Counted from the stretch's first letter, positions 1-7,658 are shown. The stretch: 20,179 bases of DNA from an uncultured Bacilli bacterium (GCA_947632415.1 CANRPB010000014.1:1-20179); one strand, 5' to 3'. Notes: generated from the letters alone by a model not told the origin. Translations and numbers: made by a program.

Positions 1-75
<75 letters not shown>

Positions 76-135
76 TATCTTTATTTTTTCAGTTTTTTTG
101 TTTTATCCTAACTATTTGAATTGACATTTTGCTCA

Positions 136-149
136 GTTTTCAAAGATCA
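136..149 (-). promoter_or_regulatory. boxA-like antitermination element in the 16S leader
   Basis: The rRNA leader contains TGATCTTTGAAAAC followed by TGAGCAAAATG. This is the usual Firmicutes rRNA leader context, with a boxA-like core and a GAAAACTGA.CAAA tail. It lies between promoter P2 and the mature 16S end, where Nus-factor boxA sites normally sit. A short hairpin (GCTTT/AAAGC) lies just upstream. The assignment rests on pattern and position only. Confidence 0.5.
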
Positions 150-177
150 TTTCTTCGCTTTTTTCGAAAGCACTAAT

Positions 178-206
178 AGTTTAGCATTTTAAAAAAATGA
201 AGTCAA
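178..206 (-). promoter_or_regulatory. rRNA promoter P2
   Basis: Reverse strand: TTGACT at 201-206, a 17-base spacer, then TAAACT at 178-183. Start of transcription is expected near 171. It is the promoter nearest the 16S gene and the second of a tandem pair, the common arrangement for rRNA operons. Confidence 0.8.
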
Positions 207-260
207 GCCATTTTTTTATTTTTTTGAATTTTGTTTTTCTACTTTCCTCAAAGCAATACC

Positions 261-289
261 AATATACCAAAGTAGGGTAAAAAAGTCAA
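261..289 (-). promoter_or_regulatory. rRNA promoter P1
   Basis: Reverse strand: TTGACT at 284-289, a 17-base spacer, then TATATT at 261-266. It has the same -35 hexamer and spacing as P2, 83 bases further upstream. It starts only 27 bases after the stop codon of the ntdP-like gene, so that gene points directly into the rRNA promoters. Confidence 0.8.
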
Positions 290-315
290 TAACTTAAATA
301 ATATTTTTTTACTAT

Positions 316-855
316 TTACAGTAAATCTGCTTTTACACTATTATATTCATTATAATATTTATAATTCATATTTTTATCAAAGATAATATTTTTTTCGGAA
401 TATAGTTCTATTAATTCTTTCATGGCGTTATTGATAACGTAATCTAGTTCTTCTGAGTAGTTCATAAGTTTTTTATGATATTTATATTCTCCTTTATCAA
501 GTATTTTATACTCTCCGCTTGGAAATATTCTTAAGTCTAAATCGTAGTCTATATATTTTATTGTTCCTTCTTCTATTATGAATGGCGAAGCAATATTACA
601 ATAATAGTATATTCCATCTTTTTTTAGTTGTGCTATTACATTGAACCATTTATCTTTAAAAAAATACATTATTGCTGGTTCTTTGGTTTTCCACACGTTT
701 CCTTCTGATTCTGTTACTTGTGTTTTGTTATTTCCAAAAACCATGTAGTTTTTTTTGAAATCTAATACTATTGCTTCATTCCATGCTCTGTGTATTTTAC
801 CGTTATGTTTATAGCATTGGATTTGCAGTTTGTCGCCTATACAAATTTTTTTCAT
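316..855 (-). CDS. ntdP: nucleoside tri-/diphosphate phosphatase, DUF402 family (YgaC / Ntdp type)
   Basis: Predicted cytoplasmic enzyme hydrolysing nucleoside tri- and diphosphates. The 179-residue length matches the family (about 180). Near the N-terminus it has the CYKHNGKIHRAW block (14-25). This is followed by TESEGNVWKTKEPAI (48-62), YYYCNIASPF (83-92) and the acidic IDYDLD run (102-107), which in the Staphylococcus aureus enzyme supplies metal and substrate ligands. A conserved LD..EY..H segment follows at 119-127. ATG start with GAGGCGAT spaced six bases upstream. It follows the protease gene but has its own -10 at 875-880. No convincing terminator lies between it and the rRNA promoters. 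Confidence 0.88.
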   Translation of the reverse strand: MKKICIGDKLQIQCYKHNGKIHRAWNEAIVLDFKKNYMVFGNNKTQVTESEGNVWKTKEPAIMYFFKDKWFNVIAQLKKDGIYYYCNIASPFIIEEGTIKYIDYDLDLRIFPSGEYKILDKGEYKYHKKLMNYSEELDYVINNAMKELIELYSEKNIIFDKNMNYKYYNEYNSVKADLL

Positions 856-874
856 CTTATCGCCTCTTTAGAAC

Positions 875-880
875 ATTATA
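875..880 (-). promoter_or_regulatory. -10 box for the ntdP-like gene
   Basis: TATAAT on the reverse strand, about 20 bases upstream of the start codon, inside GGTTATAATG. The -35 region is AT-rich with no good TTGACA match, so the promoter is only moderately supported. Confidence 0.4.
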
Positions 881-929
881 ACCTTTTTTGTATTAAATTA
901 AAAGTTGTTAGTTAAAATTTATGAATATT

Positions 930-946
930 AAAAGGACTTTCGTCCT
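930..946 (-). terminator. short terminator hairpin after the S41 protease gene
   Basis: Reverse strand: AGGAC, GAAA tetraloop, GTCCT, then TTT. The five-pair stem capped by a GNRA loop starts inside the TAG stop of the protease gene. The U-run is short, so termination may be leaky into ntdP. Confidence 0.5.
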
Positions 947-2153
947 ATTTGTTTAAGATTGTTTCGATGGCGCTTTGAAGTTGAACATCGTTTTCATAGG
1001 TTGGATTATCGTAGTAATCTCTATTAAATTCTACTTCTACATCTACTTGTATTCCTTCGCCATTTATCCAATTGCCACTTGGGGTTAACCATTTTTTGGT
1101 TGTGAATTTATATTGTTCGCCGTCTGGTAGTGTTTTTAGTTCTTGTACTGTACCTTTGCCATATGTTTTTTTGCCTACTAATGTTGCTCCGTATTCTTCT
1201 TTTAGGGCGGATGTTAGGATTTCTGATGCTGATGCACTGGCTTCGTTGGTTAAGATTACGATTGGATAGTTTTTGGTTGTATTTCCTTTAGAATAGAATT
1301 TGTTTGTTCCTTCTTTGTCTTCGGTTTGGTATATTACGTGGCTAGAGTCTAGGAATAGGCTTAAAATGTTTTCGGCGGCTGTCAAGTATCCTCCTGTGTT
1401 ACTTCTTACGTCTATAATTAGTCTATCTATTCCTTCGGCTTCTAGTTTTTGTAGTTCTTGTTTAAATTGTAGGTATGTATTGTTGGCAAATATTGACATA
1501 TATATATATCCTATTTTTTTGTCATTACGATTGAATATTTCGCTTTTGACTGATTTTAGTGTTACTAGATCTCTATTAACTGTTACATTAATCTCTTCAT
1601 TATTTCTAACTAATACTAGATTAATTGTCGATAAATCGTTTTCTTTTACAAGTGCTACAAAGTCGCTTGTGGTTGTATTTTCTAGTGAGTTGCCGTTAAT
1701 TGATTTTATAATATCTAGGCTTTGAATTCCTGCTTTGCTTGCTGGTGAATCTTCTATAACATTATAGACAATTATATTATTGTCGGAGTCGTTTATTACT
1801 TCAACTCCTATTCCTTGAAAACTTCCTTCTAAGGTTGTATTGAAACTATTATTGTCATCATTATCTATGTATGTTGTGTATGGATCGTCGATTGATTCGA
1901 GCATTCCTGAGATGGCACTTGCTATTAGTTCTTCTTTATCTAGTTCGCCATAGTAGTTATCTACAATATAGTTATAGTTTTCAATAAATTTTGATAGTTC
2001 TTCGTCGGTATTCTTTTTATTGGTTTTATTTTTATCAGACATTATTTTGAATACGGATAGTCCTAGAATAAATCCGATGATTATAGTTATTATTATTAAT
2101 GTGATTACTTCTGATAGTTTAAATTGTTTATTATCTTTTATTTCTGTATCCAT
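945..2153 (-). CDS. S41-family C-terminal processing serine protease (CtpA/CtpB-like) with PDZ domain
   Basis: Membrane-anchored protease that cleaves extracytoplasmic proteins near their C-termini. Order of parts: one N-terminal membrane helix (about 14-37), an S41 N-terminal helical segment (about 50-100, with DDPYTTYID at 89-97), a PDZ domain (about 105-195, carboxylate-loop region FQGIGVEV) and the protease core. The core shows the GGYL loop (254-257), SASASEI with catalytic Ser308, and the Lys of GKKTYGKG at 333. The 25-residue Ser-Lys spacing equals that of Bacillus CtpB. Length of 402 is slightly short for the family; there is no C-terminal peptidoglycan-binding domain. ATG start follows AGGAGAAGGGG. 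It is probably its own transcription unit, with an extended -10 promoter upstream. The substrate cannot be told from sequence. Confidence 0.95.
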   Translation of the reverse strand: MDTEIKDNKQFKLSEVITLIIITIIIGFILGLSVFKIMSDKNKTNKKNTDEELSKFIENYNYIVDNYYGELDKEELIASAISGMLESIDDPYTTYIDNDDNNSFNTTLEGSFQGIGVEVINDSDNNIIVYNVIEDSPASKAGIQSLDIIKSINGNSLENTTTSDFVALVKENDLSTINLVLVRNNEEINVTVNRDLVTLKSVKSEIFNRNDKKIGYIYMSIFANNTYLQFKQELQKLEAEGIDRLIIDVRSNTGGYLTAAENILSLFLDSSHVIYQTEDKEGTNKFYSKGNTTKNYPIVILTNEASASASEILTSALKEEYGATLVGKKTYGKGTVQELKTLPDGEQYKFTTKKWLTPSGNWINGEGIQVDVEVEFNRDYYDNPTYENDVQLQSAIETILNK

Positions 2154-2176
2154 AACATACCCCTTCTCCTAGAATA

Positions 2177-2207
2177 ATTATATCACTTATTGTAAAAATT
2201 TAGTCTA
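2177..2207 (-). promoter_or_regulatory. extended -10 promoter of the S41 protease gene
   Basis: Reverse strand: TGATATAAT (TG one base before TATAAT) at 2177-2185, with TAGACT as a weak -35 at 2202-2207 and a 19-base spacer. It lies between the terminator of the preceding gene and the start codon. Confidence 0.65.
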
Positions 2208-2214
2208 TAAAATC

Positions 2215-2242
2215 AAAAAAAATAATTACAAGTGTAATTATT
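2215..2242 (-). terminator. intrinsic terminator after the thioredoxin-like membrane protein gene
   Basis: Nine-pair perfect stem AATAATTAC / GTAATTATT with a 4-base loop, followed on the reverse strand by six T. The stem begins inside the stop codon of the gene at 2238. Confidence 0.85.
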
Positions 2243-2780
2243 TTGTCATTCTACCTAATTTTCCAGTTATATTATCTTTGCCTTCATATGTAGAAATAAC
2301 CTTGCTATCTCTTATCCTAAGTAGTGTCGTTTGGCTGAATTTAAATTCTTTTACATCTTTTACGTCAAGTTTTGATTGTTCTGATTTGAATGTATTGTTG
2401 AATACTTCATCCATATCTACGTAATAGTATGGCACTGCTCCTTCAATTGATGATTCGTAGTATGTTAAGTAGTTTTTATAATAATCTACATATTTATCAC
2501 TACCATAGTATACTAAAACGTAGTATTCTGATGGTTTTTGACTTAAGATGTTACTTGCAAGTATTTTCTCATATTGAATTGTTGCTTCTGTATTTTCTTC
2601 GGTTGTGTCGGTTGCTGTTTCATCTTTTTTGGTTACAAATAGTGTGATAATGTAGAAAGCGACAAATACTATTGCAACTATTAAAATAAATAATATTAAC
2701 TTTGACATTTCGTTATTGGTAGAAACCATAGAATTAGTCTTGTTACTATGACTATTCGAGTTATTTTTTGTTTTTTTCAT
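2238..2780 (-). CDS. membrane-anchored protein with a cysteine-less thioredoxin-like domain
   Basis: Predicted 180-residue protein: a polar Ser/Asn/Lys-rich head of about 25 residues, one membrane helix (ILFILIVAIVFVAFYIITLF), an acidic Thr/Glu linker, then a roughly 110-residue domain. That domain reads like a thioredoxin fold: a YYVLVYYGS strand, a helix where WCGPC would be, YYYVDMDEVF, then FSQTTLLRIRDSKVISTYEG. Both cysteines and the cis-proline are absent, so redox chemistry is unlikely. I chose the ATG at 2780 because GGTGAT lies five bases upstream; nine more codons are open upstream but would overlap the -10 box. The fold is my reading of the pattern; the function is unknown. Single-gene unit with its own promoter and terminator. 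Confidence 0.7.
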   Translation of the reverse strand: MKKTKNNSNSHSNKTNSMVSTNNEMSKLILFILIVAIVFVAFYIITLFVTKKDETATDTTEENTEATIQYEKILASNILSQKPSEYYVLVYYGSDKYVDYYKNYLTYYESSIEGAVPYYYVDMDEVFNNTFKSEQSKLDVKDVKEFKFSQTTLLRIRDSKVISTYEGKDNITGKLGRMTK

Positions 2781-2795
2781 TTTATCACCGAATTC

Positions 2796-2804
2796 ATTAT
2801 AGCA
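2796..2804 (-). promoter_or_regulatory. extended -10 promoter
   Basis: Reverse strand TGCTATAAT, 16 bases before the ATG at 2780, giving a very short 5' leader. No good -35 box; the upstream sequence is the T-tract of the preceding terminator. Confidence 0.55.
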
Positions 2805-2805
2805 C

Positions 2806-2850
2806 AAAAAAAGAAAAATGAATACTTAAATGCACCATTTTTCTTTTTTT
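2806..2850. terminator. A/T-tract terminator hairpin after the LolA-like lipoprotein gene
   Basis: Fifteen-pair perfect inverted repeat: AAAAAAAGAAAAATG (2806-2820) and CATTTTTCTTTTTTT (2836-2850), with a 15-base loop. It lies just after the stop codon at 2854. The stem is nearly all A:T, so the U-tract is part of the stem, a form that can work in either direction. Confidence 0.65.
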
Positions 2851-2853
2851 CAC

Positions 2854-3849
2854 TTATTTTTCAATTGCTGCAACGGTCATTGAGTTTGCAACGTCGATTA
2901 GTTGATCAGTGTCGAGGCTATTGGATACTAAATAATATTCTATACCGTCACTTATCCATGTTATGGATGTGTCGTCTAATATTCCTATTGTTTCTGCTAA
3001 TTGTAATGGTTCTCCGTATACTGAAATAACGTTTTCTTCATTGTTTACTGTTTCTTGGATTAGCATGAATGGGTAGTCTCCTGAGAATGTTAGTATTACT
3101 CTTTCTCCTCCATTTACTGATACTTTGTCTTGGGTTGAAAGGTAAGTGTTTTGTGGTATGTACATTGGATATATGATGTCGTCTATTTTGGATACTGCTA
3201 TGTCTTCGCTTTCTTGAAGTGAAACGTTCATGTTGTTGTCAAATTTAAAGGTTTCTTCGTTATAATCACAGTTATAATCGATTTGGTTTATATCCATTTT
3301 TAGTTTAATTATGTCAGAATTGTCTAATACTTCTACTTTATATATATTGATGTCTTTGTCTATATATATTTTTTGTTTAACTAATTCTTTATTGTTTGAA
3401 TAATTTACGGTTGTTGTAATCATATATCCGTTGTCGTTTTCTTCTAGTGTGTAGTTACTGTCGTTTTTGATGTCATTTAAAAGATTTTGTAGTAAATAAC
3501 TTTGGGAATTATTGTATGGCCATTCGCTTTGAAACTTAAAACTTTTGTTAAGACTTGGTGTTAAAACATAAATTCCGTCTGGATTTCTTAGTATTATCTG
3601 TTCATGGTTGTTGGTTTGATTTTTTAAATCAACTTTAAAGTTATTTTCTTTTAAGTATGCTACATCAACGTCATATAGGTAACTATTTTCGTTGTTTATT
3701 ATTTCTAATACTCCTTGTAAATGGTAGGAATTTGCTTCTTCTATTTTTTTTGTTAATTTTTTTAAAACATCTTCTCGATTGTTTTTACCACATCCTACTA
3801 AAAAAAACATACAAATAATCAAAAAAACAAACATTTTTTTCAATTTCAT
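2854..3849 (-). CDS. LolA/GerS-like lipoprotein, extracytoplasmic
   Basis: A 331-residue secreted lipoprotein. The signal peptide ends in the lipobox FLVGC with the lipidated Cys at 20. The mature part (about 25-210) has the sheet-rich LolA/RseB-like pattern of Firmicutes lipoproteins such as YdcC and GerS: an EANSYHLQGVLEI opening, then repeated amphipathic strands ending in IYKVEVLDNSD and DYNEETFKFD. The C-terminal part (about 225-330: TYLSTQDKV..., PFMLIQETV, TSITWISDGIEYYLVS) resembles a DUF4367-type domain. GAGGTGA precedes the ATG by five bases. The closest named relatives work in sporulation or germination, but nothing else here indicates sporulation, so a general envelope role is equally possible. 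Family call is by pattern, not alignment. Confidence 0.65.
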   Translation of the reverse strand: MKLKKMFVFLIICMFFLVGCGKNNREDVLKKLTKKIEEANSYHLQGVLEIINNENSYLYDVDVAYLKENNFKVDLKNQTNNHEQIILRNPDGIYVLTPSLNKSFKFQSEWPYNNSQSYLLQNLLNDIKNDSNYTLEENDNGYMITTTVNYSNNKELVKQKIYIDKDINIYKVEVLDNSDIIKLKMDINQIDYNCDYNEETFKFDNNMNVSLQESEDIAVSKIDDIIYPMYIPQNTYLSTQDKVSVNGGERVILTFSGDYPFMLIQETVNNEENVISVYGEPLQLAETIGILDDTSITWISDGIEYYLVSNSLDTDQLIDVANSMTVAAIEK

Positions 3850-3960
3850 TTTTTCACCTCAAATACTTTCAATAAATTATATTTTTACAAATTATAAATA
3901 TGATGAATATTTTATTTTTTTCTGTTTAAAATAAGTAATAAGTTAGAAAGGGTGAAAAAT

Positions 3961-4161
3961 ATGGAAACACTTCAAAAAATTTGTTTGGCACTTACTATTG
4001 TTGGTGCGATAAACTGGGGATTGATTGGTTTTTTTGATTTTAATCTTGTCGATACAATCTTCGGTGTTGGAAGCATGCTTTCGAGATTAGTTTACATAGT
4101 TGTTGGTATATGTGGATTAATCAATATTGGTATTTTATTAAGTCATATTGAAACAAAATAA
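3961..4161 (+). CDS. small membrane protein, DUF378 family (YuzA-like)
   Basis: A 66-residue protein with two membrane helices. It opens with the DUF378 signature LALTIVGAINWGLIGFFDFN and continues to VDTIFGVGSMLSRLVYIVVGICGL. The family is widespread in Firmicutes; its function is not known. I place the start at ATG 3961, because AGAAAGGGTG lies six bases upstream. An in-frame GTG three codons earlier sits inside that ribosome site and is unlikely to be used. It is one of only two plus-strand genes here, between the divergent lipoprotein gene and the convergent cdaR, whose terminator it shares. Confidence 0.9.
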   Translation: METLQKICLALTIVGAINWGLIGFFDFNLVDTIFGVGSMLSRLVYIVVGICGLINIGILLSHIETK

Positions 4162-4188
4162 AATAGGTATTTGTATACCTATTTTTTT
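4161..4188. terminator. bidirectional terminator between the DUF378 gene and cdaR
   Basis: Ten-pair stem AAATAGGTAT (4161-4170) / ATACCTATTT (4175-4184), loop TTGT, with a run of T on the plus strand to 4188 and TTTATTTT on the reverse strand. The cdaR stop codon (4179-4181) lies inside the stem. Confidence 0.88.
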
Positions 4189-5528
4189 GTTATTTTAACT
4201 TTTACTTTCTTTGTCTTTGAGGCATATTGAACTCTTACATCGCTTCCTTCTACATTTACATCAACTTCATATTCTCCTTCGGTATAACCATTAAGATCAA
4301 TGTAGGCGGTAATATTATCAGATGTAATAGTGTCAATAACGCTTTGTACTCCTTTTATATTAACATCGACGGAGCTATCTTCAGAACTTAGTGCGCTTAC
4401 TCTATAGTCGCTTGATAAATTTCTTGATTCGATAACAACATTGTTTATGTCTTTATCGGCTACGCTGTCTAGTGTTATTTTTACAGTTATATTGTTAATA
4501 CTCATTGATTTGATACCAACTGGTTTGGCTATTTCTAGTTTAAATTCTGTATTTTCTGCTAAGTCACTTACGTCGACTTCTACTGGAAGATAGTTCATGC
4601 CTTCAAGACTACTAGATGTTCCGTATACGATGGCTTTTGATTCGCTCATTTCGATATTGCTTATGGCTTTACCAAATGCTACATCTCCTACTGGAATGAC
4701 TTTGATTGGTAATTCTTTGGTTGGTGATGAAATGGTGACGTCGGCATCTATTTTAGATGGTACTAGTTCAACGTCTACAACATTTCCTTTATCGTCATAT
4801 GCTTTTAGTGGTACATCTTTTAATGTTGTTGTTCCTACTTCTTGGTTTGGTAGGTTATTTATGTCAACTAAGGCTTTTACTGTTGCTACTTTTGAGATTT
4901 GTTTTTCTGCACCTTTAACTACTACTGTGTCGTCTGCAACATCAATATTATCAATTATAAGTTTATCATCTAATTTATCTTTATTTAGTGTATCTATACT
5001 CATAGTTGTCGCAAGTGATACTTTGTTATATATTATGACTGTTGCATATGATGGGTTTACTTTATAGTCTACTGAGGATATACCTTGGTTATATTTAAAT
5101 TCTACTTTGTGGGTTCCGGCTTTTAAACCTGTTAAATCAACTGTTACTTCGTTGGTACCAGATTGTTTGGCGATGTATAAATTGGCTGTATTTCCAATCA
5201 AGGTTATATCAACTGTTTCTGGTAGTCCTTCTACTACATATGCTTCTTCATTATAGATAGCATTTACGGGTTGATTTGATAATACTTCGGCGGAACTTTC
5301 TGAGTAATAGATTATCTTTTGATCAATAACTATGAATGTAATTACTGCAAGCGCTAATGATATAAAAAGCAAATTGTTGGATTTGGATAAAATTTTTTCA
5401 AAATCTTTTGATGATTTATCAAAGTTTTTTGTTATTTTTAATATTAGTTTAGTAATGGGTATAATTATTATTTTATCAAAAAATTTAATAATGCCATTAA
5501 AAAATTTTTTAATTGGATTCTCCTTCAT
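4179..5528 (-). CDS. cdaR: CdaR, YbbR-domain regulator of the diadenylate cyclase CdaA
   Basis: CdaR sits on the outer face of the membrane and controls CdaA, the enzyme making cyclic di-AMP. The 449-residue product has an amphipathic Lys/Ile-rich N-terminal segment, one membrane helix (about 51-70, LLFISLALAVITFIVID) and about four YbbR repeats of 85-90 residues with the recurring VDLTGL / VDINNL / VDVSDL / IDLNGY turn. I place the start at ATG 5528, not the ATG five codons upstream, because GAGGAGG lies correctly before it and nothing precedes the upstream codon. The gene overlaps the end of cdaA by 20 bases, so the two are translationally coupled. The usual third gene, glmM, is not next to them. 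Confidence 0.92.
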   Translation of the reverse strand: MKENPIKKFFNGIIKFFDKIIIIPITKLILKITKNFDKSSKDFEKILSKSNNLLFISLALAVITFIVIDQKIIYYSESSAEVLSNQPVNAIYNEEAYVVEGLPETVDITLIGNTANLYIAKQSGTNEVTVDLTGLKAGTHKVEFKYNQGISSVDYKVNPSYATVIIYNKVSLATTMSIDTLNKDKLDDKLIIDNIDVADDTVVVKGAEKQISKVATVKALVDINNLPNQEVGTTTLKDVPLKAYDDKGNVVDVELVPSKIDADVTISSPTKELPIKVIPVGDVAFGKAISNIEMSESKAIVYGTSSSLEGMNYLPVEVDVSDLAENTEFKLEIAKPVGIKSMSINNITVKITLDSVADKDINNVVIESRNLSSDYRVSALSSEDSSVDVNIKGVQSVIDTITSDNITAYIDLNGYTEGEYEVDVNVEGSDVRVQYASKTKKVKVKITKK

Positions 5529-6321
5529 CTGACACCTCCTCATCTAATAAGATTTTTTTAGGTCTAAGTTCGTCTAAGAGTTTTAGTTTTACTTCATCAA
5601 GACTTAAATTATAGTATAATTCTCCTCCGATAGCGATTGATAGACGACCTGTCTCTTCTGATACTATTAGGGAAATACAATCCATTACTTCTGATATTCC
5701 TAGTGCGGCACGGTGACGTGTTCCTAGGCGCTTGCTGATTTTAACGTTATCGCTTGTAGGAAATACGGCGCCGGCGCTTGTAATTTTGTCTCCTTGGATA
5801 ATAACTCCACCATCATGTAATGGGTTATTAGGAAAGAAAATTGATATTAATAAGTCACTTGAGATATCGGCATATATTTTTTTTGATTTGCTTATGTAGT
5901 CGTTTAGACTATTATCTCTTTCTAGTACAATTAGTGCTCCGATTCTATTTTTGCGTAAATATTCTACTGCTTGGACAATTTCGTATACAAGTTTTTCTCT
6001 TTCATCGACGGTTAAAACCTTATGTCGTCCTAGTAATTGACTTCTTCCTAAATGTTCTAAGACGTTTCTAATTTCTGGTTGAAAAATAATTATAAGGGCT
6101 AATGGTCCCCACATGATTACGTAGTTTAGCAAGTAGCCAATAGTTGATAATTCAAAGATATCACTGATAATCTTTAAAATTACTATTACTAAAATTCCTT
6201 TAAATAGTAAAACCATTTTGACGTTTTTACGAAGATTTTTTAGTATGTAGTAAAAAATCATCCATACTAGTAAAACGTCAATAAGTTTTTTTATTAAACT
6301 AAATATTCCATCAACAGTCAT
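5509..6321 (-). CDS. cdaA: CdaA diadenylate cyclase (c-di-AMP synthase)
   Basis: Membrane-bound enzyme that joins two ATP into cyclic di-AMP, a messenger controlling potassium and osmolyte balance and wall homeostasis. The 270-residue length is typical. Three membrane helices (about 13-30, 37-54, 63-81) precede the DAC domain (about 95-250). Active-site motifs are visible: LHDGG at 168-172 and RHR at 202-204, plus SEETG at 221-225. Most relatives have DGA in the first motif; here it is DGG, a conservative change. ATG start follows GGAGG. The gene opens a two-gene operon with cdaR and has a TGATATAAT promoter. Confidence 0.96.
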   Translation of the reverse strand: MTVDGIFSLIKKLIDVLLVWMIFYYILKNLRKNVKMVLLFKGILVIVILKIISDIFELSTIGYLLNYVIMWGPLALIIIFQPEIRNVLEHLGRSQLLGRHKVLTVDEREKLVYEIVQAVEYLRKNRIGALIVLERDNSLNDYISKSKKIYADISSDLLISIFFPNNPLHDGGVIIQGDKITSAGAVFPTSDNVKISKRLGTRHRAALGISEVMDCISLIVSEETGRLSIAIGGELYYNLSLDEVKLKLLDELRPKKILLDEEVSDEGESN

Positions 6322-6341
6322 TTTAATACCTCCATTTTTAC

Positions 6342-6360
6342 CATGATAAAATTATATCAT
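6342..6360 (-). promoter_or_regulatory. cdaA promoter with an inverted repeat
   Basis: Reverse strand TGATATAAT at 6351-6359 forms an extended -10. The same bases form part of an inverted repeat ATGATA / TATCAT spaced by six bases (6343-6348 and 6355-6360 on the plus strand). Whether the repeat is an operator or a by-product of AT richness cannot be told from one copy. The -35 region is poor. Confidence 0.5.
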
Positions 6361-6390
6361 AAAAATTTGTTTTTATAAAATTTATTTTAG

Positions 6391-6417
6391 AAAAAAAGAA
6401 CAACGTTTGTTATTCTT
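6391..6417 (-). terminator. probable terminator after the Asn-rich protein gene
   Basis: Interrupted hairpin AAGAA.CAA / TTG.TTCTT (6396-6417) followed on the reverse strand by seven T. The stem has a bulge and is weaker than the others here. Confidence 0.45.
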
Positions 6418-7492
6418 AGAATTTCCATATATCATCATATGTTGAGTTATCAGATAAATCTAGTGAACTAGTTATAGTTGTATCGTCGTTATTGTTTTCT
6501 GACATGGATTTTTCAACTTCGTCTTGACTAACGAAAGAATTATATTCTGTGTCTTGAGTTTCTAGTTTTGATTCGTTAATGACGTCGTCGGTTTCTAAGT
6601 TATTTAACGGTTTTTTTTCTTCTTGTGAATTATCTTCATTATCAACATAATTGTAGATATCATTGTTTTCATTGTATGTTACTTCATTATCTTGGGCTAT
6701 TTCGTTATCAAATTCATGGTCATAAGAGTAATCACTTATTAGTCCATCATCTGATTGTGAATTGCCTAAGTCATCATTTAATATATCGTTATTTTTTTTA
6801 TTTTCTAAGTCTTCTAGTGTCATATGTGCATCTTCAACGTTATTATATTGATTATTATTCATTTGTTCTATTGCATCTGTATTTTCGATGGTATTAGTTG
6901 TTTGTAATGAATTGATGTTTTCTTGGTTATTTGTTGTTTGTTGTTCTAAATTATTTTGATCATTGTAATAGTAAAGATTTTGATTATCAGTTTGAACGCT
7001 AGGATTGTTTATGTTTTCAACATAGTTATTAGGGTTACTTGGATATGTTTCGTTTGTTTCATTGATGGTATTTATTCCATTAGTAGTGTTGATATTATCG
7101 ATAAAATTGCTGTTTAAGTTATACAGATTATTTTGGGGATTTTGCATGTTTTCGTTAGCAATATTATTTTTATTAGCGTTATTATAAAAAGTTTCATTGT
7201 ACATTGTTGGGTTATCTGATGAGGTATTGTTATAGAAGTTATAGTCATTTTGCGTGTTGACGTCTGTGTATGTGTAGTTATTTTGGTTCATTTCTTCAGT
7301 ATTGATTTCATTGTTGATATTTTCTTTTTCGTAGTTATTTTGTACTAATTCCTCATCTTTAGTATCATCTATATTGTTATTTGATTGATTATTTTCTTGT
7401 TCTTGTTTGTCGGCATAGTATCCTATTAGGGCCAATAATAAAATCAAGCCAATTCCAGCAAACCAGCCTATATTATGAATGACAAATTCCAT
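6416..7492 (-). CDS. membrane-anchored Asn-rich low-complexity protein, unknown function
   Basis: I do not recognise this 358-residue protein. It has one N-terminal membrane helix (about 6-26, IGWFAGIGLILLLALIGYY) followed by DKQEQ and then about 330 residues very rich in Asn, Asp, Glu, Thr, Tyr and Gln. Runs such as NNYTYTDVNTQNDYNFYNN occur, with no predicted globular core, no cysteine and few hydrophobic stretches. The chain ends in TYDDIWKF. Since the residues after the helix carry lysine and the tail is acidic, the tail is probably cytoplasmic, though topology is uncertain. ATG start after GGGAGGATG. The outline (short anchor plus disordered arm) resembles scaffold proteins such as ZipA, but no sequence motif supports that link. 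Confidence 0.8.
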   Translation of the reverse strand: MEFVIHNIGWFAGIGLILLLALIGYYADKQEQENNQSNNNIDDTKDEELVQNNYEKENINNEINTEEMNQNNYTYTDVNTQNDYNFYNNTSSDNPTMYNETFYNNANKNNIANENMQNPQNNLYNLNSNFIDNINTTNGINTINETNETYPSNPNNYVENINNPSVQTDNQNLYYYNDQNNLEQQTTNNQENINSLQTTNTIENTDAIEQMNNNQYNNVEDAHMTLEDLENKKNNDILNDDLGNSQSDDGLISDYSYDHEFDNEIAQDNEVTYNENNDIYNYVDNEDNSQEEKKPLNNLETDDVINESKLETQDTEYNSFVSQDEVEKSMSENNNDDTTITSSLDLSDNSTYDDIWKF

Positions 7493-7536
7493 TCTACATC
7501 CTCCCGTTTTATTCTCTTATTTTTATTCTTAAGATA

Positions 7537-7565
7537 ATATTATCATAAATGGTTTTAATAATCAA
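7537..7565 (-). promoter_or_regulatory. promoter of the Asn-rich protein gene
   Basis: Reverse strand: TTGATT (7560-7565), 17-base spacer ending in TGA, TAATAT (7537-7542). Both hexamers and the TG extension are reasonable matches to a sigma-A promoter. Confidence 0.6.
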
Positions 7566-7632
7566 GATAAAATATTTATTTGTTTTACAAATGTACTTGG
7601 AAAAGTTATTTTTATATGTTTTTTAGTGTTCA

Positions 7633-7658
7633 TAAAAAAAGAAAAAAATTATTTTTCT
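7633..7658 (-). terminator. terminator after trmL
   Basis: Reverse strand hairpin AGAAAAA / TTTTTCT (7652-7658 with 7640-7646) with a 5-base loop, followed by six or more T. It encloses the trmL stop codon region and has an A:T-only stem like the one at 2806-2850. Confidence 0.6.

Noticed and set aside
300..330. Hairpin TTTACT / AGTAAA at the ntdP stop as a terminator
   Set aside because: The stem is six A/T-rich pairs and is followed by A residues, not T, on the transcribed strand.
1072..1725. Plus-strand open frames inside the S41 protease gene, and similar plus-strand frames elsewhere
   Set aside because: They are antisense shadows of clear protein families, have no ribosome sites and give unfamiliar peptides. 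The same holds for those at 2429, 2748, 4597, 5332, 5841, 6625, 9114, 9432, 11636, 12211, 13549, 14155 and 14380, and for the minus-strand shadow at 12995-13210.
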